A stretch of DNA of 64,000 bases, from contig NZ_FOVW01000001.1 of the NCBI RefSeq assembly GCF_900115305.1, positions 62,001 to 126,000 of the forward strand, written 5' to 3'. The translations under genes were made by a program, and so were the position numbers. Source of the DNA: Algoriphagus ornithinivorans (GTDB lineage Bacteria; Bacteroidota; Bacteroidia; Cytophagales; Cyclobacteriaceae). Under the pieces are notes generated by a model that saw only the letters and a list, made by a program, of their open reading frames with translations, was not told the origin of the DNA and made no database searches. Of this stretch, positions 17,059 through 26,526 are shown one piece after another. The first letter of the stretch is position 1; every line of letters begins with the position of its first letter.

Positions 17059-18825
17059 TTATTTAATTATTATATCCTGTGGCATTCTGACTTGAATTCC
17101 CTGATAATGTTTCAGCTTATTTACTTTTTGATAAAGTCCAAAGTGTTCTCCCAATTGCGCTTGAAGGATTTTTGTTTCTACGCTTTCGCCCAGATCTGAC
17201 ATAATCTGCTCAAACCAAGGTTTGATCGTTGGATAATAAATAACGCGGTAATCATCTCCCGCCTCTATTTTGGCCACAGCAATTTCAATTGCTTTATCCA
17301 GTCCACCCAGTACATCCACTAAGCCTCTTTCCAAAGCTTGATTTCCAGTCCAAACTCTTCCTGAAGCAACTTCTTTCACTGCATCTGGACTCATTCCTCT
17401 TCCCTCAGCTACACGCTTGATAAAAGTGTCGTAACCATCTTCAATGGAGCTTTGTATGATTGATCTTTCTACTTCTGTCAGATCTCTTCCGGGATTCATG
17501 AAATCAGAAAGTTGCCCGGTATTGACAACATCTGTAGTGATACCCAACTTGTCATTGATTAGCTCCTGCACATTAAACCATAAGCCAAAGATCCCGATAG
17601 AACCTGTAATGGTGTTAGGTTGTGCAACAATAGTATCTGCCGGTGCGGAAATATAATATCCGCCAGATGCTGCGACTTCGCCCATGGATACGATCACAGG
17701 CTTCGCTTTTTTCGCTTCGGCCATTTCTCTCCAAATTACCTCAGAAGCTACAATTGATCCTCCGGGAGAGTTAACTCGCAGGACAATGGCTTTGATGTCA
17801 TCATCTTTTCTTGCTTTCCGGATTTCCTTGGCAAATTTTTCCGAACTGATCACTCCATCAGCTTCACCTGAGACTATTTCCCCTTCGGCGATGATAACGG
17901 CGATTCTATTTTTGGAAGTAATATTCTTGGATTTTGCAACCGAACCTAAATCCGTAGCATTGATACTTGGAATGTCCTCATCCTCTTCTAAGCCTAGCTT
18001 TTCCCGAAGTTTGGCATGTACCTGATCTTCGTAGAGCAGTTCATTGACCAACTGATATTTCACCGCATCTTCCGGCTTTCTGACTAGCATCAAATCATTG
18101 ATCAGGGTCATGCTGTCTAATGCCACAGATCTAGAGTTTGCTACCGCTTGAACCATCTGGTCATTGATATCATCCAAGAAATATTGGGTTTGCAGGCGGT
18201 TTGCCTCACTCATTTTATCTAAAATAAATGGCTCAACGGCACTTTTGAATTCGCCTACTCTGAATACTTCCGGCTCTATCCCTACTTTCTCGAAGAAGCC
18301 TTTTAGGAAAATTACCTCCGATGCTAATCCGTTGAAATCAATTCCTCCCAGCGGATTCAGGTAAATCTCATCTGCAACAGAAGCCAAATAGTAGCCACCT
18401 TCTGAATAAGCTTCATCATAGGCAATGATGAATTTTCCGGACTCCTTAAAGGCTTCCAGCTCTTCGCGCAATTCTAGCAAATTTGCTTGACCAGCTATAA
18501 TCAAACCTGTATTAAGATAGATGCCTTTAACTTTTTCATTGGTTTTAGCTTCACGAATGGCTTTTTTCAAATTGACCAAACCTGCAGTCATTGGATTGCC
18601 AAAAGGATTGGCAAATTGGCCAAATGAAAGTTTATCATCACTGGTACGCTCCACCAATGTTCTGCCATTTAAATCGAGATGTAAAATGGTATTTTCTTTA
18701 ACTGTTACTTCCTTTTCTCCAGTGGAGGCAACTATTCCTATCAATCCCAATAGGAGCAAAAAGCTTAAAATACTGAATACAAAAAGCCCTACGATGACGG
18801 CTAATACGTTTCCTAAGAATTTCAT
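17059..18825 (-). CDS. sppA: Signal peptide peptidase SppA, 67-kDa type
   Basis: A membrane-bound Ser/Lys protease that degrades cleaved signal peptides at the periplasmic face. One N-terminal membrane helix (about 8-34) anchors two tandem ClpP-like domains. The general base Lys194 lies in FRVGEFKSAVEPF and nucleophile Ser387 in GEVAASGGYYISA, matching E. coli Lys209/Ser409. VNSPGGSIVAS forms the oxyanion region. Length 588 fits the long two-domain form. It is divergent from folK, with 69 bp between starts. Confidence 0.95.
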   Translation of the reverse strand: MKFLGNVLAVIVGLFVFSILSFLLLLGLIGIVASTGEKEVTVKENTILHLDLNGRTLVERTSDDKLSFGQFANPFGNPMTAGLVNLKKAIREAKTNEKVKGIYLNTGLIIAGQANLLELREELEAFKESGKFIIAYDEAYSEGGYYLASVADEIYLNPLGGIDFNGLASEVIFLKGFFEKVGIEPEVFRVGEFKSAVEPFILDKMSEANRLQTQYFLDDINDQMVQAVANSRSVALDSMTLINDLMLVRKPEDAVKYQLVNELLYEDQVHAKLREKLGLEEDEDIPSINATDLGSVAKSKNITSKNRIAVIIAEGEIVSGEADGVISSEKFAKEIRKARKDDDIKAIVLRVNSPGGSIVASEVIWREMAEAKKAKPVIVSMGEVAASGGYYISAPADTIVAQPNTITGSIGIFGLWFNVQELINDKLGITTDVVNTGQLSDFMNPGRDLTEVERSIIQSSIEDGYDTFIKRVAEGRGMSPDAVKEVASGRVWTGNQALERGLVDVLGGLDKAIEIAVAKIEAGDDYRVIYYPTIKPWFEQIMSDLGESVETKILQAQLGEHFGLYQKVNKLKHYQGIQVRMPQDIIIK

Positions 18826-18894
18826 AATGAATACATTTGAAGTAGCTAAAATAGGCTAATTTGACGAGTCAATAAAGATAATTTCCTTCAGATT

Positions 18895-19380
18895 ATGAAT
18901 AATGAGGTTGTATTGATTTTGGGAGGTAATTTAGGTGATACCTTGACCTTGATTGAAGAGGCGAAAAAGCTGCTTCTTAATCTTGGAGAACTAAAAGGTA
19001 AGTCCTCTATTTATCGAACGGAGGCCTGGGGAAATGTGGCTGACCAGGATTTTTTAAATCAGGTAGTAGTGATCTCTACAGACTTGGAACCTTTGGAGTT
19101 TTTGAAGGAAATTCAAGGAATTGAAAAAGTATTGGGTAGAAAAAGGGTGGAAACTTGGGGGAATAGAACCATGGACATTGATATCCTGTATTGGAATCAA
19201 GAGGTAATTGACCATGAAAATTTAAAAGTGCCACACCCTTACTTGCAAAGAAGAAAGTTTGTGCTCATTCCTCTGGTCGAAATTTTACCGGATCAAATTC
19301 ATCCAATATTAAATCAAACTAATTCCCAAATCTTGGAAGTTTGTCCAGATGAGTCTCTCGTTGAAATTTTGGAGCCATAA
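18895..19380 (+). CDS. folK: 2-amino-4-hydroxy-6-hydroxymethyldihydropteridine pyrophosphokinase
   Basis: HPPK transfers pyrophosphate from ATP to 6-hydroxymethyl-dihydropterin in folate synthesis. The hallmark NRTMDIDILYW (90-100) contains the Mg-binding Asp94 and Asp96; LGGNLGD (9-15) and the SSIYRTEAWG loop (38-46) bind the pterin. HPYLQRRKFVLIPL is the usual C-terminal signature. It is monofunctional, 161 aa. The gene ends on a hairpin terminator shared with convergent fabD. Confidence 0.95.
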   Translation: MNNEVVLILGGNLGDTLTLIEEAKKLLLNLGELKGKSSIYRTEAWGNVADQDFLNQVVVISTDLEPLEFLKEIQGIEKVLGRKRVETWGNRTMDIDILYWNQEVIDHENLKVPHPYLQRRKFVLIPLVEILPDQIHPILNQTNSQILEVCPDESLVEILEP

Positions 19381-19381
19381 A

Positions 19382-19410
19382 AAAACTGCCTCTTATTAGG
19401 AGGCAGTTTT
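19382..19410. terminator. Bidirectional terminator between folK and fabD
   Basis: Perfect 11-bp arms AAAACTGCCTC (19382-19392) and GAGGCAGTTTT (19400-19410) around a 7-base loop, with T-rich ends on each strand. It starts right after the folK stop and ends just before the fabD stop. Confidence 0.88.
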
Positions 19411-19416
19411 AGATTC

Positions 19417-20292
19417 TTAAAGTCCTGAAACTTGAGCTTCGGGATGAATTTTTTTAACTAAGCCCTGCAATACTTTTCCTGGTCCACATTCCACAAAATC
19501 CACAGCACCATCTTTTACCATGTTTTGTACAGATTGAGTCCATTTCACAGGAGCAGTCAACTGAGCAATCAAATTGGCTTTAATTTCAGACACATTGCTG
19601 ACCGCAGTAGTACTTACATTTTGGTAAACTGGGCAGATTGGCTCGCTAAATGTAGTTTCTTCTATGGCTTTCTGTAATTTTTCTCGTGCAGGCTCCATTA
19701 ATGGAGAATGAAAAGCTCCTCCAACAGGTAGGGGTAATGCTCTTTTTGCACCTGCTTCTTTCATTTTTTCACAGGCGATTTCAATTCCTTTGTTAGATCC
19801 GGAGATGACTAATTGGCCTGGACAGTTATAATTGGCAGGAACGACCACTTCGTTAGTAATTTGGCCACAGATTTCCTCTACTTTTTCGTCTGCCAATCCC
19901 AAAATTGCAGCCATGGTAGAAGGATTGATTTCGCAAGCTTCTTGCATAGCCATAGCTCGTTGATAAACTAATTTCAAGCCATCTTCAAATGCTAAAGTAC
20001 CGTTGGCAACCAAAGCAGAAAATTCACCTAAAGAATGACCTGCAACCATATCAGGATTGAAGTCAGGGGTGGTTTTTGCCAAAATCACAGAATGAAGAAA
20101 AATTGCCGGTTGTGTCACTCTGGTTTGCTTCAGCTCCTCATCAGTTCCGTCAAACATGATATCGGTAATTCTGAATCCCAAAATTTCATTCGCTTTTTCA
20201 AAAAGCGCTTTTGCTTCTGGGTTTTCTTCGTAAAGTGCTTTTCCCATTCCGGGAAACTGGGCGCCTTGGCCTGGAAAAACAAATGCCTTCAT
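19417..20292 (-). CDS. fabD: Malonyl-CoA:ACP transacylase
   Basis: FabD loads malonyl groups on acyl carrier protein for fatty acid synthesis. FPGQGAQFPGMG (6-17) is the oxyanion region; GHSLGE (85-90) has nucleophile Ser87; the later GGAFHSPLM segment contains the catalytic His (about 195). Length 291 is normal. In this window it stands alone, followed on the same strand side by a LysR gene 53 bp upstream rather than by other fab genes. Confidence 0.95.
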   Translation of the reverse strand: MKAFVFPGQGAQFPGMGKALYEENPEAKALFEKANEILGFRITDIMFDGTDEELKQTRVTQPAIFLHSVILAKTTPDFNPDMVAGHSLGEFSALVANGTLAFEDGLKLVYQRAMAMQEACEINPSTMAAILGLADEKVEEICGQITNEVVVPANYNCPGQLVISGSNKGIEIACEKMKEAGAKRALPLPVGGAFHSPLMEPAREKLQKAIEETTFSEPICPVYQNVSTTAVSNVSEIKANLIAQLTAPVKWTQSVQNMVKDGAVDFVECGPGKVLQGLVKKIHPEAQVSGL

Positions 20293-20345
20293 GCGTTTTA
20301 ATTTGTTGAGAGGGCAAATATAAGATTTTTCCTTTTGGTGGATGG

Positions 20346-21275
20346 TTAGTCCAATTCGTTCAACTGCTCAAAGTGATCTTGGAAAATTTTCCGCTTATTT
20401 TCACTTACCCATCGGATAAAAGCCTTCACTGCAGGGGCATGCTTTTTTTGCTTCAACCAAACCAATTTCCAGTCAGCTACAATAGGAAGTCCTTCGAATT
20501 TCAGAATGTGAATTCGCTTTTCTTTGATTTCGTTGACCATGGAGTAGGAGGATAGAATGGAAGCACCCAACCCAGCCATGATGGCTTGTTTCACGGCCTC
20601 GTTGGTAGCCAATTCCATTTTACTGTTGGTATTGATGTCCCTGTCATGAAAAAATTTCTCCATCATCACTCTTGTTCCGGATCCGCTTTCTCTCAAAATA
20701 AAGGGAATTTTATCCCATTTATTTTCACTGATTAGTTTTTGGTATTCTTCGGCTTTTTTTGGCGAGCAGGCCAAATACCATTTATTTTCCGCGATGACGA
20801 TGCTTTCAAGGTTCATTTCATCCGGAGCAATCGATACTAGTGCCAAATCAGTGCTGTTTTCTTCCAAATGAGCCAACACTTTAAAGCGATTTGACACCTC
20901 CAGGTTGATTTCCACATGAGGATGGATTTTCATGAAATCAGCCATCAAATAGGGGATAATGTATTTCCCTGTTGATACAGCGGAGATTCTGATTTTTCCG
21001 GCCAATAAGCCTTTCAATTCCATCATTCGCTGTTCGATCTGATCCATTTCAGCGAAAATCCGCTCTGACATATCGACTAATTCCTGGCCAAATTCTGTGA
21101 TGTGGATTTTCTTGCCAATGATTTCAGTGAGAGGTACATCAAAGTTCTCCTGTAGATTTTTCAACTGTACCGAAACAGCCGGCTGAGTCATATTCAAAGC
21201 CTTTGCTGCTTTGGTAATGCTTTGAAAGTGAGCAATGCTACTTAATGCTTTTAGCTGATTCAGAGAGATATTCAT
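20346..21275 (-). CDS. LysR-family transcriptional regulator
   Basis: A LysR regulator with a winged-helix N-terminus (about 1-60; AKALNMTQPAVSVQLKNLQE is the recognition region) and a periplasmic-binding-protein-like effector domain (about 90-305). It resembles CbbR/CysB-type proteins in general layout. It is divergent from the SbtA-type permease gene, with 86 bp between starts, so control of that permease is the natural inference. Start 21275 gives MNISLNQLKAL, the usual LysR N-terminus; an in-frame ATG two codons earlier (21281) is possible. Effector unknown, though bicarbonate or carbon status is plausible from the neighbour. Confidence 0.9.
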   Translation of the reverse strand: MNISLNQLKALSSIAHFQSITKAAKALNMTQPAVSVQLKNLQENFDVPLTEIIGKKIHITEFGQELVDMSERIFAEMDQIEQRMMELKGLLAGKIRISAVSTGKYIIPYLMADFMKIHPHVEINLEVSNRFKVLAHLEENSTDLALVSIAPDEMNLESIVIAENKWYLACSPKKAEEYQKLISENKWDKIPFILRESGSGTRVMMEKFFHDRDINTNSKMELATNEAVKQAIMAGLGASILSSYSMVNEIKEKRIHILKFEGLPIVADWKLVWLKQKKHAPAVKAFIRWVSENKRKIFQDHFEQLNELD

Positions 21276-21361
21276 AATCAAGATTAATACAAAACTAATA
21301 AACGATAAAAAAATATTATGTTTTTGTTTTTTTTAATCTTTCTCTTTGGAATCTTTGTAGC

Positions 21362-22321
21362 ATGGATTTCCAGATATTGATTAATAATCTCACCAACCCG
21401 AGTCTTTTGTTCTTCGTGTTGGGAATTTTAGCGGTCCGATTCAAGAGTGATCTGGAGATACCCGCAAACTCTGCCAAGTTCATTGCACTTTACCTGATGT
21501 TGTCCATCGGTTTCAAAGGTGGTCAGGAATTATCGCACAGTGAATTTGATATATCAATTGTTTGGGCCCTTTTATTTGGCCTGACACTTTCAGCAGGAGT
21601 TCCTTTTTATACCTTTTTTATTTTGAGAAAAAGATTGGGAACACCCAATGCCGCAGCGATCTCAGCAGCTTATGGCTCAATTTCAGCCGTAACATTTGTC
21701 GCCGCAGTTGCATTCTTGGATATACAAGGCACTTCTTTTGGAGGACATATGGTTGCAGTGATGGCATTGATGGAGGCTCCTGCAATTATTTCAGGGGTGA
21801 TTTTATTGAGGAAATACTCTGATACCAAGCCTGAAGGAGGGATGAGACAAATTGTTAAGCATGCTTTGACCAACGCTTCAGTACTCCTGATTTTAGGAAG
21901 TTTGGTAATTGGGTTTATAGCGGATGAAAAACAAGCAGAAGGAATTAAGCCCTTTGTGACAGATATTTTCAAAGGCTTCTTGGCTGTCTTCTTATTGGAT
22001 ATGGGGATAAGCAGTGGTAGGAAGCTGAAATCCTTTTTCAAATACGGGTACTTCTCTACTGTATTTGCTATAGTAGTTCCTCTAATCAATGGGTGTATCG
22101 TGGCCTTTATCAGTCATTGGATTGCCCCTGAATCAGGTGACAGATTCATCTTCTCAATCTTGGCTGCTTCGGCATCCTACATTGCGGTTCCTGCTGCTAT
22201 GAAATTAGCAAACCCTGAAGCCGATGAAGGACTTTATATCCCAATGGCATTGGCAATCACATTCCCATTCAATATCACCTTTGGAATGCCAGTTTACTGG
22301 ATGATTATACAGTATTTCTAA
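21362..22321 (+). CDS. Sodium-dependent bicarbonate transporter family permease (SbtA-like)
   Basis: A membrane protein of the SBT family (formerly DUF897), whose cyanobacterial members import bicarbonate with sodium. About ten hydrophobic helices are visible in two inverted repeats, with Pro/Gly-rich breaks such as ISAAYGSISAVTFVAA (about 100-115) and SILAASASYIAVPAAMKLANP near 265-285, the two regions that form the bicarbonate and sodium site in SbtA. Length 319 is slightly below cyanobacterial SbtA (about 370). No SbtB-like PII gene is next to it. The stop overlaps the convergent DCC gene by 4 bp. Confidence 0.88.
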   Translation: MDFQILINNLTNPSLLFFVLGILAVRFKSDLEIPANSAKFIALYLMLSIGFKGGQELSHSEFDISIVWALLFGLTLSAGVPFYTFFILRKRLGTPNAAAISAAYGSISAVTFVAAVAFLDIQGTSFGGHMVAVMALMEAPAIISGVILLRKYSDTKPEGGMRQIVKHALTNASVLLILGSLVIGFIADEKQAEGIKPFVTDIFKGFLAVFLLDMGISSGRKLKSFFKYGYFSTVFAIVVPLINGCIVAFISHWIAPESGDRFIFSILAASASYIAVPAAMKLANPEADEGLYIPMALAITFPFNITFGMPVYWMIIQYF

Positions 22322-22740
22322 ATCGGGCTATTTTCCGGAGATAGAAACTTTGCCCTTTCTTCCGGTTTGGGTAATCGGCATGTGTTTTTTTTCCCAAACC
22401 ATTTATACCTGTTTTTCCCAATCCAATCATAAACTGGGTCTCTCAACCATCTGGGTAAAATAATTAAGGGATAAAAAATTGGCCAAAGTCCAGCGAGATG
22501 TTTGGAGATTTTTAGTGCAGCTGTACTTCGGTAGAATACTTTTGAGTCCTGAATCAGCACCAAAGAGTCTAAATAATCTTCTTTGACATCAAATTTGGAA
22601 AGAATTTTTTTACTAAAATCATCCTGCAATGCTCCCACTAGAAACTGATTATTTTTATCATTTCTGATTATAAAATCAATGGAAGAATTGCAGAGATTGC
22701 AGACTCCATCAAAGAAGATGACGGATTTATTTTGACTCAT
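22318..22740 (-). CDS. DCC-family thiol-disulfide oxidoreductase-like protein (DUF393)
   Basis: A small thioredoxin-like protein of DUF393, named for the D-x-x-C-x-x-C motif, here FFDGVCNLCN with Cys14 and Cys17. The family is predicted, not proven, to do thiol-disulfide exchange. The middle carries the conserved Y-R-S-T-A-A-L-K segment and the W-P-I-F-Y-P-L-I stretch typical of it. No signal peptide. Its start overlaps the stop of the upstream fibronectin-like protein by 4 bp (ATGA type), so it is probably translated from the same mRNA. Confidence 0.88.
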   Translation of the reverse strand: MSQNKSVIFFDGVCNLCNSSIDFIIRNDKNNQFLVGALQDDFSKKILSKFDVKEDYLDSLVLIQDSKVFYRSTAALKISKHLAGLWPIFYPLIILPRWLRDPVYDWIGKNRYKWFGKKNTCRLPKPEERAKFLSPENSPI

Positions 22741-25511
22741 CGAAGGATTTGAATGGTTCCTTTAAGAGTTCGCTCTCTCAAGCTTGGATCTAATACATCA
22801 AAGAATACTTTTCCGGAATAGAAGTAAGTACCAGCCGGTAAATCATTTCCATTTTTATCTCTTCCATTCCAGCGAATGAAAATATCATTCTCGTTTGACT
22901 CCAGACTATTGTAAGTAAATACTTCAGCTCCCCAACGATTGACAATCATAATCTCTACCCCAGTCACAAATCGTGGACATTGAGAGAATGGATTATCGAA
23001 AGCAGAGAATGTATCATTCAATCCATCTCCATTTGGTGTAAAGGCATTCGGTAGCACATAATTAGGGCAATTGTCTACGCAAACGATATTACTAGGCTCA
23101 CTTTCATTACCAGATCTATCTATCGCAGTAATATAATAGCAACCTCTGTAATTAGGCAGATTGTTGATTCTTGTGGAAAGCTGGATAGCGGATAACTGGG
23201 CCACTAATTCAAACTGGCCTTCTTCACCATCTGGTGTGAAGTAAAGTCTATATCCTGCCAACTCGTCATCACATTCTCCTGAGAAGTCAGGCTCCCAACT
23301 TAAGTCATGAAAATAAGTGTTGGAATTACACGGTTGCTCCGCCACGTAGGCGCTACATTCCGGTCCTTCAAATGTCAAAACAGGTGGGCAAGGTAGTCTA
23401 TTGTCATCCGGTTCAGCGCAGATTATTTGTGACTTATTTTCTAAAGGATATTCCAATCCATCCACGTTATAGGCACCCTTAGTGATGACATAATAACAGT
23501 ATTCCAATTCCTTTTCTAAAGGAATTCCATTAAAGCTTCCATCATCCAAGTAGGTAAAACCGGCTGTGGTTACATCTACCTCCGCGATGAGTTCAAAGGT
23601 GTCTGTATCCTGTGCATTTGCATCAGTTCTATTTCTATATACCTCATGCTTAAATTCACTGACAGAATTATTCCAAGGAACTGTAAAGCTCCAGTTTAAC
23701 TCAATGGCTTCATTGATGATGGTAGGTTCTAATCTTACCGATGAGGCGGAAGAAGAAGTATCAATCTTAGTATTGTTGTCTAATAATACTACACGATAAT
23801 TGTAAACCAGATCCTCGGTATTCAGTCCGGTGTCAGTAAATAAGGTATCAGAGGTGATCCCTAAGCTAGTTCGGTTTTGATTTCCTGTAAAGCCTTCGCT
23901 TCTCAGCAATTCATAGGAATAAGGTCCAGGGAATTGAGTTTGATCAATATCATAAGGGGGAGTCCATTTGATAAATATCTCCCCGTCCTGAGTGTCTGTT
24001 GCCTCTACGCTTACATTGGTAATAATAGGAACGTCTACGTCAATCGTGATACAAATTTCATCAGATACTATACTTTCCCCTGATCTAGGAGCAGGGAATC
24101 CAGCTACCAATCTGTAGCAATATGTATTGCCTGGAGCTAGGCCTTCACCACCATTCAGGTCAGTGAAGCTAAAAGTCTGCATATTGGTTGTGCCAATTAG
24201 CTCATAACCTGGTCGAATACCTGTTTCGCAACTGTCTGGCTCATAGGGGTCAGAATTAATTCTTCTCCATATCTGCATTTCTGAAGCAGAATTAGCACAT
24301 GCATAAGGATTCCAATTCAATTCTACAGACCTTCCCTGAAGTTGTTCCAATTCATTCCAAACAGGAGGTGGTCCGATCACTTTAATTCTCCAGGTTTTGA
24401 CATCGACCAATGCCGGTCCGGACCTTGGCTGATCTGTGATTCGAACTCTCACATCATATTCTCTAGCCCGAACGTGATTGCAGACCGTTTGCCAATTGAA
24501 ATTGACTATTCCAGGGCTTGGTTGGAAGGTAGAGACAGGGGCATAATTTGCTGGATTGGATATTTCCAAGGGCTCCCCGAAGACTTCTATTTTGATAGGA
24601 TCTCCATCAGGATCCTGACCTTGGATTATTTCTTGGATATTGGTTCCTGCTACTACGCAGAGGTCCGGTGGTAAAATTAATTCTGGTCTTCGATTATTGG
24701 AGTTTTCAATAATGATCTGCATGTCTCGGACTACATACCCAATGCGGATCCATTTGCCATCCAGTTTTCGCCATTCTACTATCCTAAAGGCGACATTGAA
24801 CTGACCTGCAGTACCTGGAGCATCCCAGATAAGATCTCCAAAAATAGGGTCCAATCTGAGGAAAGCAGGAGTAGCGCCATTTTCTTGACTGAAGCTAAAT
24901 TCGCTGCTTGCAGGGCTTCTGTAATTATTTACCGGTCTTTGAAAAGCTTGCTTTGGTATATCTAATTCATATGAAAGGCTGTCCCCATCTGGATCAAAAG
25001 CTCCTGGGTTATGTATGTACCTAACATTAACAGCACCATTATCTACCGGAGGAATGGTAAGTACCGGGGAATTATTAACTCCAATAAATGGGTCTATGGT
25101 AATCTGAGTTTCTACATAAAAAGGAGTGTCAACCGAATTATCCATATTGAGGGTGAGGTCGTTTCTATTGAACTCCTGAAATCTGATTGTGTAAACTCCA
25201 GGACCCTGAAAAGTATGGCTAATTACGAATGTGTTTTTTTCAATCTGGTTTCCTAAACTTTCAACGAGAGAAAAATCACTTTGTGTATTGAGCTGTTCCA
25301 CTCTTCCGTCGCCAAAGTTGATTGTTCCCGGACCGAAGACCACATTGGATCGGGTATCTGTATATCCGACTACTGTAATTCTATAGGTTAAAGTCTGTAC
25401 GGAAGTTCTTTCGGCGATGATTTCTCCGGCACGAATGTGAGTAGCCCAAACAGTAACAAGGCCTAAAATGAAGTAGACGAATAAAAATCCGAGAGAAAGT
25501 TTAAGCTTCAT
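22737..25511 (-). CDS. Large secreted fibronectin-III-like protein with gliding/type IX sorting C-terminus
   Basis: A 924-aa exported protein. Residues 1-24 form a signal peptide (ending VWATH). Repeated beta-sandwich units follow: PKD/cadherin-like parts with FDPDGDSLSYEL and QDPDGDPIKIEV, then several fibronectin-III-like modules with Trp-rich starts (VELNWNPYACANSASEMQIWRR and similar). The last about 90 residues, from LPNAFTPNGDGLNDTF through MIVNRWGAEVF and WNGRDKNGNDLPAGTYFY to KGTIQILR, are the gliding-motility-associated, type B sorting domain used by the type IX secretion system. It should be a cell-surface or released adhesin-like protein. Transcribed with the DCC gene. Confidence 0.9.
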   Translation of the reverse strand: MKLKLSLGFLFVYFILGLVTVWATHIRAGEIIAERTSVQTLTYRITVVGYTDTRSNVVFGPGTINFGDGRVEQLNTQSDFSLVESLGNQIEKNTFVISHTFQGPGVYTIRFQEFNRNDLTLNMDNSVDTPFYVETQITIDPFIGVNNSPVLTIPPVDNGAVNVRYIHNPGAFDPDGDSLSYELDIPKQAFQRPVNNYRSPASSEFSFSQENGATPAFLRLDPIFGDLIWDAPGTAGQFNVAFRIVEWRKLDGKWIRIGYVVRDMQIIIENSNNRRPELILPPDLCVVAGTNIQEIIQGQDPDGDPIKIEVFGEPLEISNPANYAPVSTFQPSPGIVNFNWQTVCNHVRAREYDVRVRITDQPRSGPALVDVKTWRIKVIGPPPVWNELEQLQGRSVELNWNPYACANSASEMQIWRRINSDPYEPDSCETGIRPGYELIGTTNMQTFSFTDLNGGEGLAPGNTYCYRLVAGFPAPRSGESIVSDEICITIDVDVPIITNVSVEATDTQDGEIFIKWTPPYDIDQTQFPGPYSYELLRSEGFTGNQNRTSLGITSDTLFTDTGLNTEDLVYNYRVVLLDNNTKIDTSSSASSVRLEPTIINEAIELNWSFTVPWNNSVSEFKHEVYRNRTDANAQDTDTFELIAEVDVTTAGFTYLDDGSFNGIPLEKELEYCYYVITKGAYNVDGLEYPLENKSQIICAEPDDNRLPCPPVLTFEGPECSAYVAEQPCNSNTYFHDLSWEPDFSGECDDELAGYRLYFTPDGEEGQFELVAQLSAIQLSTRINNLPNYRGCYYITAIDRSGNESEPSNIVCVDNCPNYVLPNAFTPNGDGLNDTFSAFDNPFSQCPRFVTGVEIMIVNRWGAEVFTYNSLESNENDIFIRWNGRDKNGNDLPAGTYFYSGKVFFDVLDPSLRERTLKGTIQILR

Positions 25512-25831
25512 GGTATTCCCGATTGATCCAATTTTATTTTAAAAACACTTGAAGAGACGAAAAGTTGACGCCTCGTGTTTAATTCTTCGAAATATACTTA
25601 CGAAATAAAGGGAAGTAAGTAGAAATTCTCCGTAAAATCAAACAATAAAATCAAACAGCCTGTTGAATGAACTCATAGACTGGCTATTTAAAACGTTTGA
25701 ACAACGATTTTATTTAGAACCTTTTAAAATAAGATAGGAGATTATGAATGGATTGTTTACTAGCTGTTCCACATGTAAATTTGGAGCAGTTATTATAAGA
25801 CATTCGTTTTAAACTAATCCAAAAAAATTGT
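25512..25831. other. 320-bp intergenic region upstream of sdhC
   Basis: The gap separates the divergent sorting-domain gene and sdhCAB. It is A/T-rich and contains the probable sdh promoter near its right end. I see no RNA gene, no convincing open frame and no strong hairpin. A short minus-strand open frame (25714-25953) runs into sdhC and has no family resemblance. Confidence 0.6.
25753..25783 (+). promoter_or_regulatory. Putative promoter of sdhCAB
   Basis: TTG (25753-25755), 20 bases, and TAAATTTG (25776-25783) fit the Bacteroidota promoter consensus. Transcription would start about 25790, giving a leader of about 42 nt before the sdhC ATG. By eye only. Confidence 0.45.
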
Positions 25832-26512
25832 ATGAGCTGGGTTACCAAAACCTTAAGTAGCACACTGGGAAGAAAATTGATCATGGGATTGACCGGTTTA
25901 TTCCTCATCCTGTTTTTGACAGGGCACGTATCAGGAAATTTATTGCTTTTCAAAGGCGATGATGGTCAGGCATTTAATATTTATGCCAAATTTATGACTA
26001 CTAATCCGGCAGTAAAGATCCTCTCTTATTTAACCTATATTTCTATCATTGGACACGTAATTTGGTCTATTTGGCTGACTAGACAGAATAAAGCAGCTAG
26101 ACCAGTAGGTTACGCCGAGTCCAAAGCTTCTACCAATTCAACTTGGTCTTCCAGAAATATGGGGATTCTGGGTACTATCATTTTAATTTTCTTGGTAGTT
26201 CACTTACAAGGCTTTTGGTATGAAATGCACTGGGGGAATGTACCAACTGTTACCTATGAAGGAGAAGAGTACAAAGACCTTTTTAGAATAGTAACATTCG
26301 CATTTCAGAATGAATTATTGGTTGCAGGATACGTTATAGCAATGGGTTTCCTTGGCTTTCACTTATCGCATGGATTTGCAAGTGCATTCCAGACTTTAGG
26401 TTTAAGTCATAAAAAATATTCTCCTGCAATAGAAACTGTAGGTAAGATTTATTGTGTGGTGGTTCCTGCGGTATTTGCGAGCATGCCACTTTATATCTAT
26501 TTCACTAGCTAA
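25832..26512 (+). CDS. sdhC: Succinate dehydrogenase cytochrome b558 subunit
   Basis: The single membrane-anchor subunit of a type B succinate:quinone oxidoreductase, with five transmembrane helices (approximately 15-38, 60-80, 102-125, 155-178, 200-222) and histidines suited to bind two b-type hemes (for example His28 in LTGHVSGN, His in IIGHVIWS, VVHLQGFWYE, FHLSHGFAS). The 226-aa length and the order C-A-B match Bacteroidota, as opposed to the four-subunit SdhCDAB of proteobacteria. It starts the operon; sdhA follows after 14 bp. Confidence 0.93.
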   Translation: MSWVTKTLSSTLGRKLIMGLTGLFLILFLTGHVSGNLLLFKGDDGQAFNIYAKFMTTNPAVKILSYLTYISIIGHVIWSIWLTRQNKAARPVGYAESKASTNSTWSSRNMGILGTIILIFLVVHLQGFWYEMHWGNVPTVTYEGEEYKDLFRIVTFAFQNELLVAGYVIAMGFLGFHLSHGFASAFQTLGLSHKKYSPAIETVGKIYCVVVPAVFASMPLYIYFTS

Positions 26513-26526
26513 TTTAATAGTCCCGT

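Noticed and set aside
25714..25953. 79-codon minus-strand open frame upstream of sdhC
   Set aside because: It runs antisense into sdhC and shows no family or signal features.
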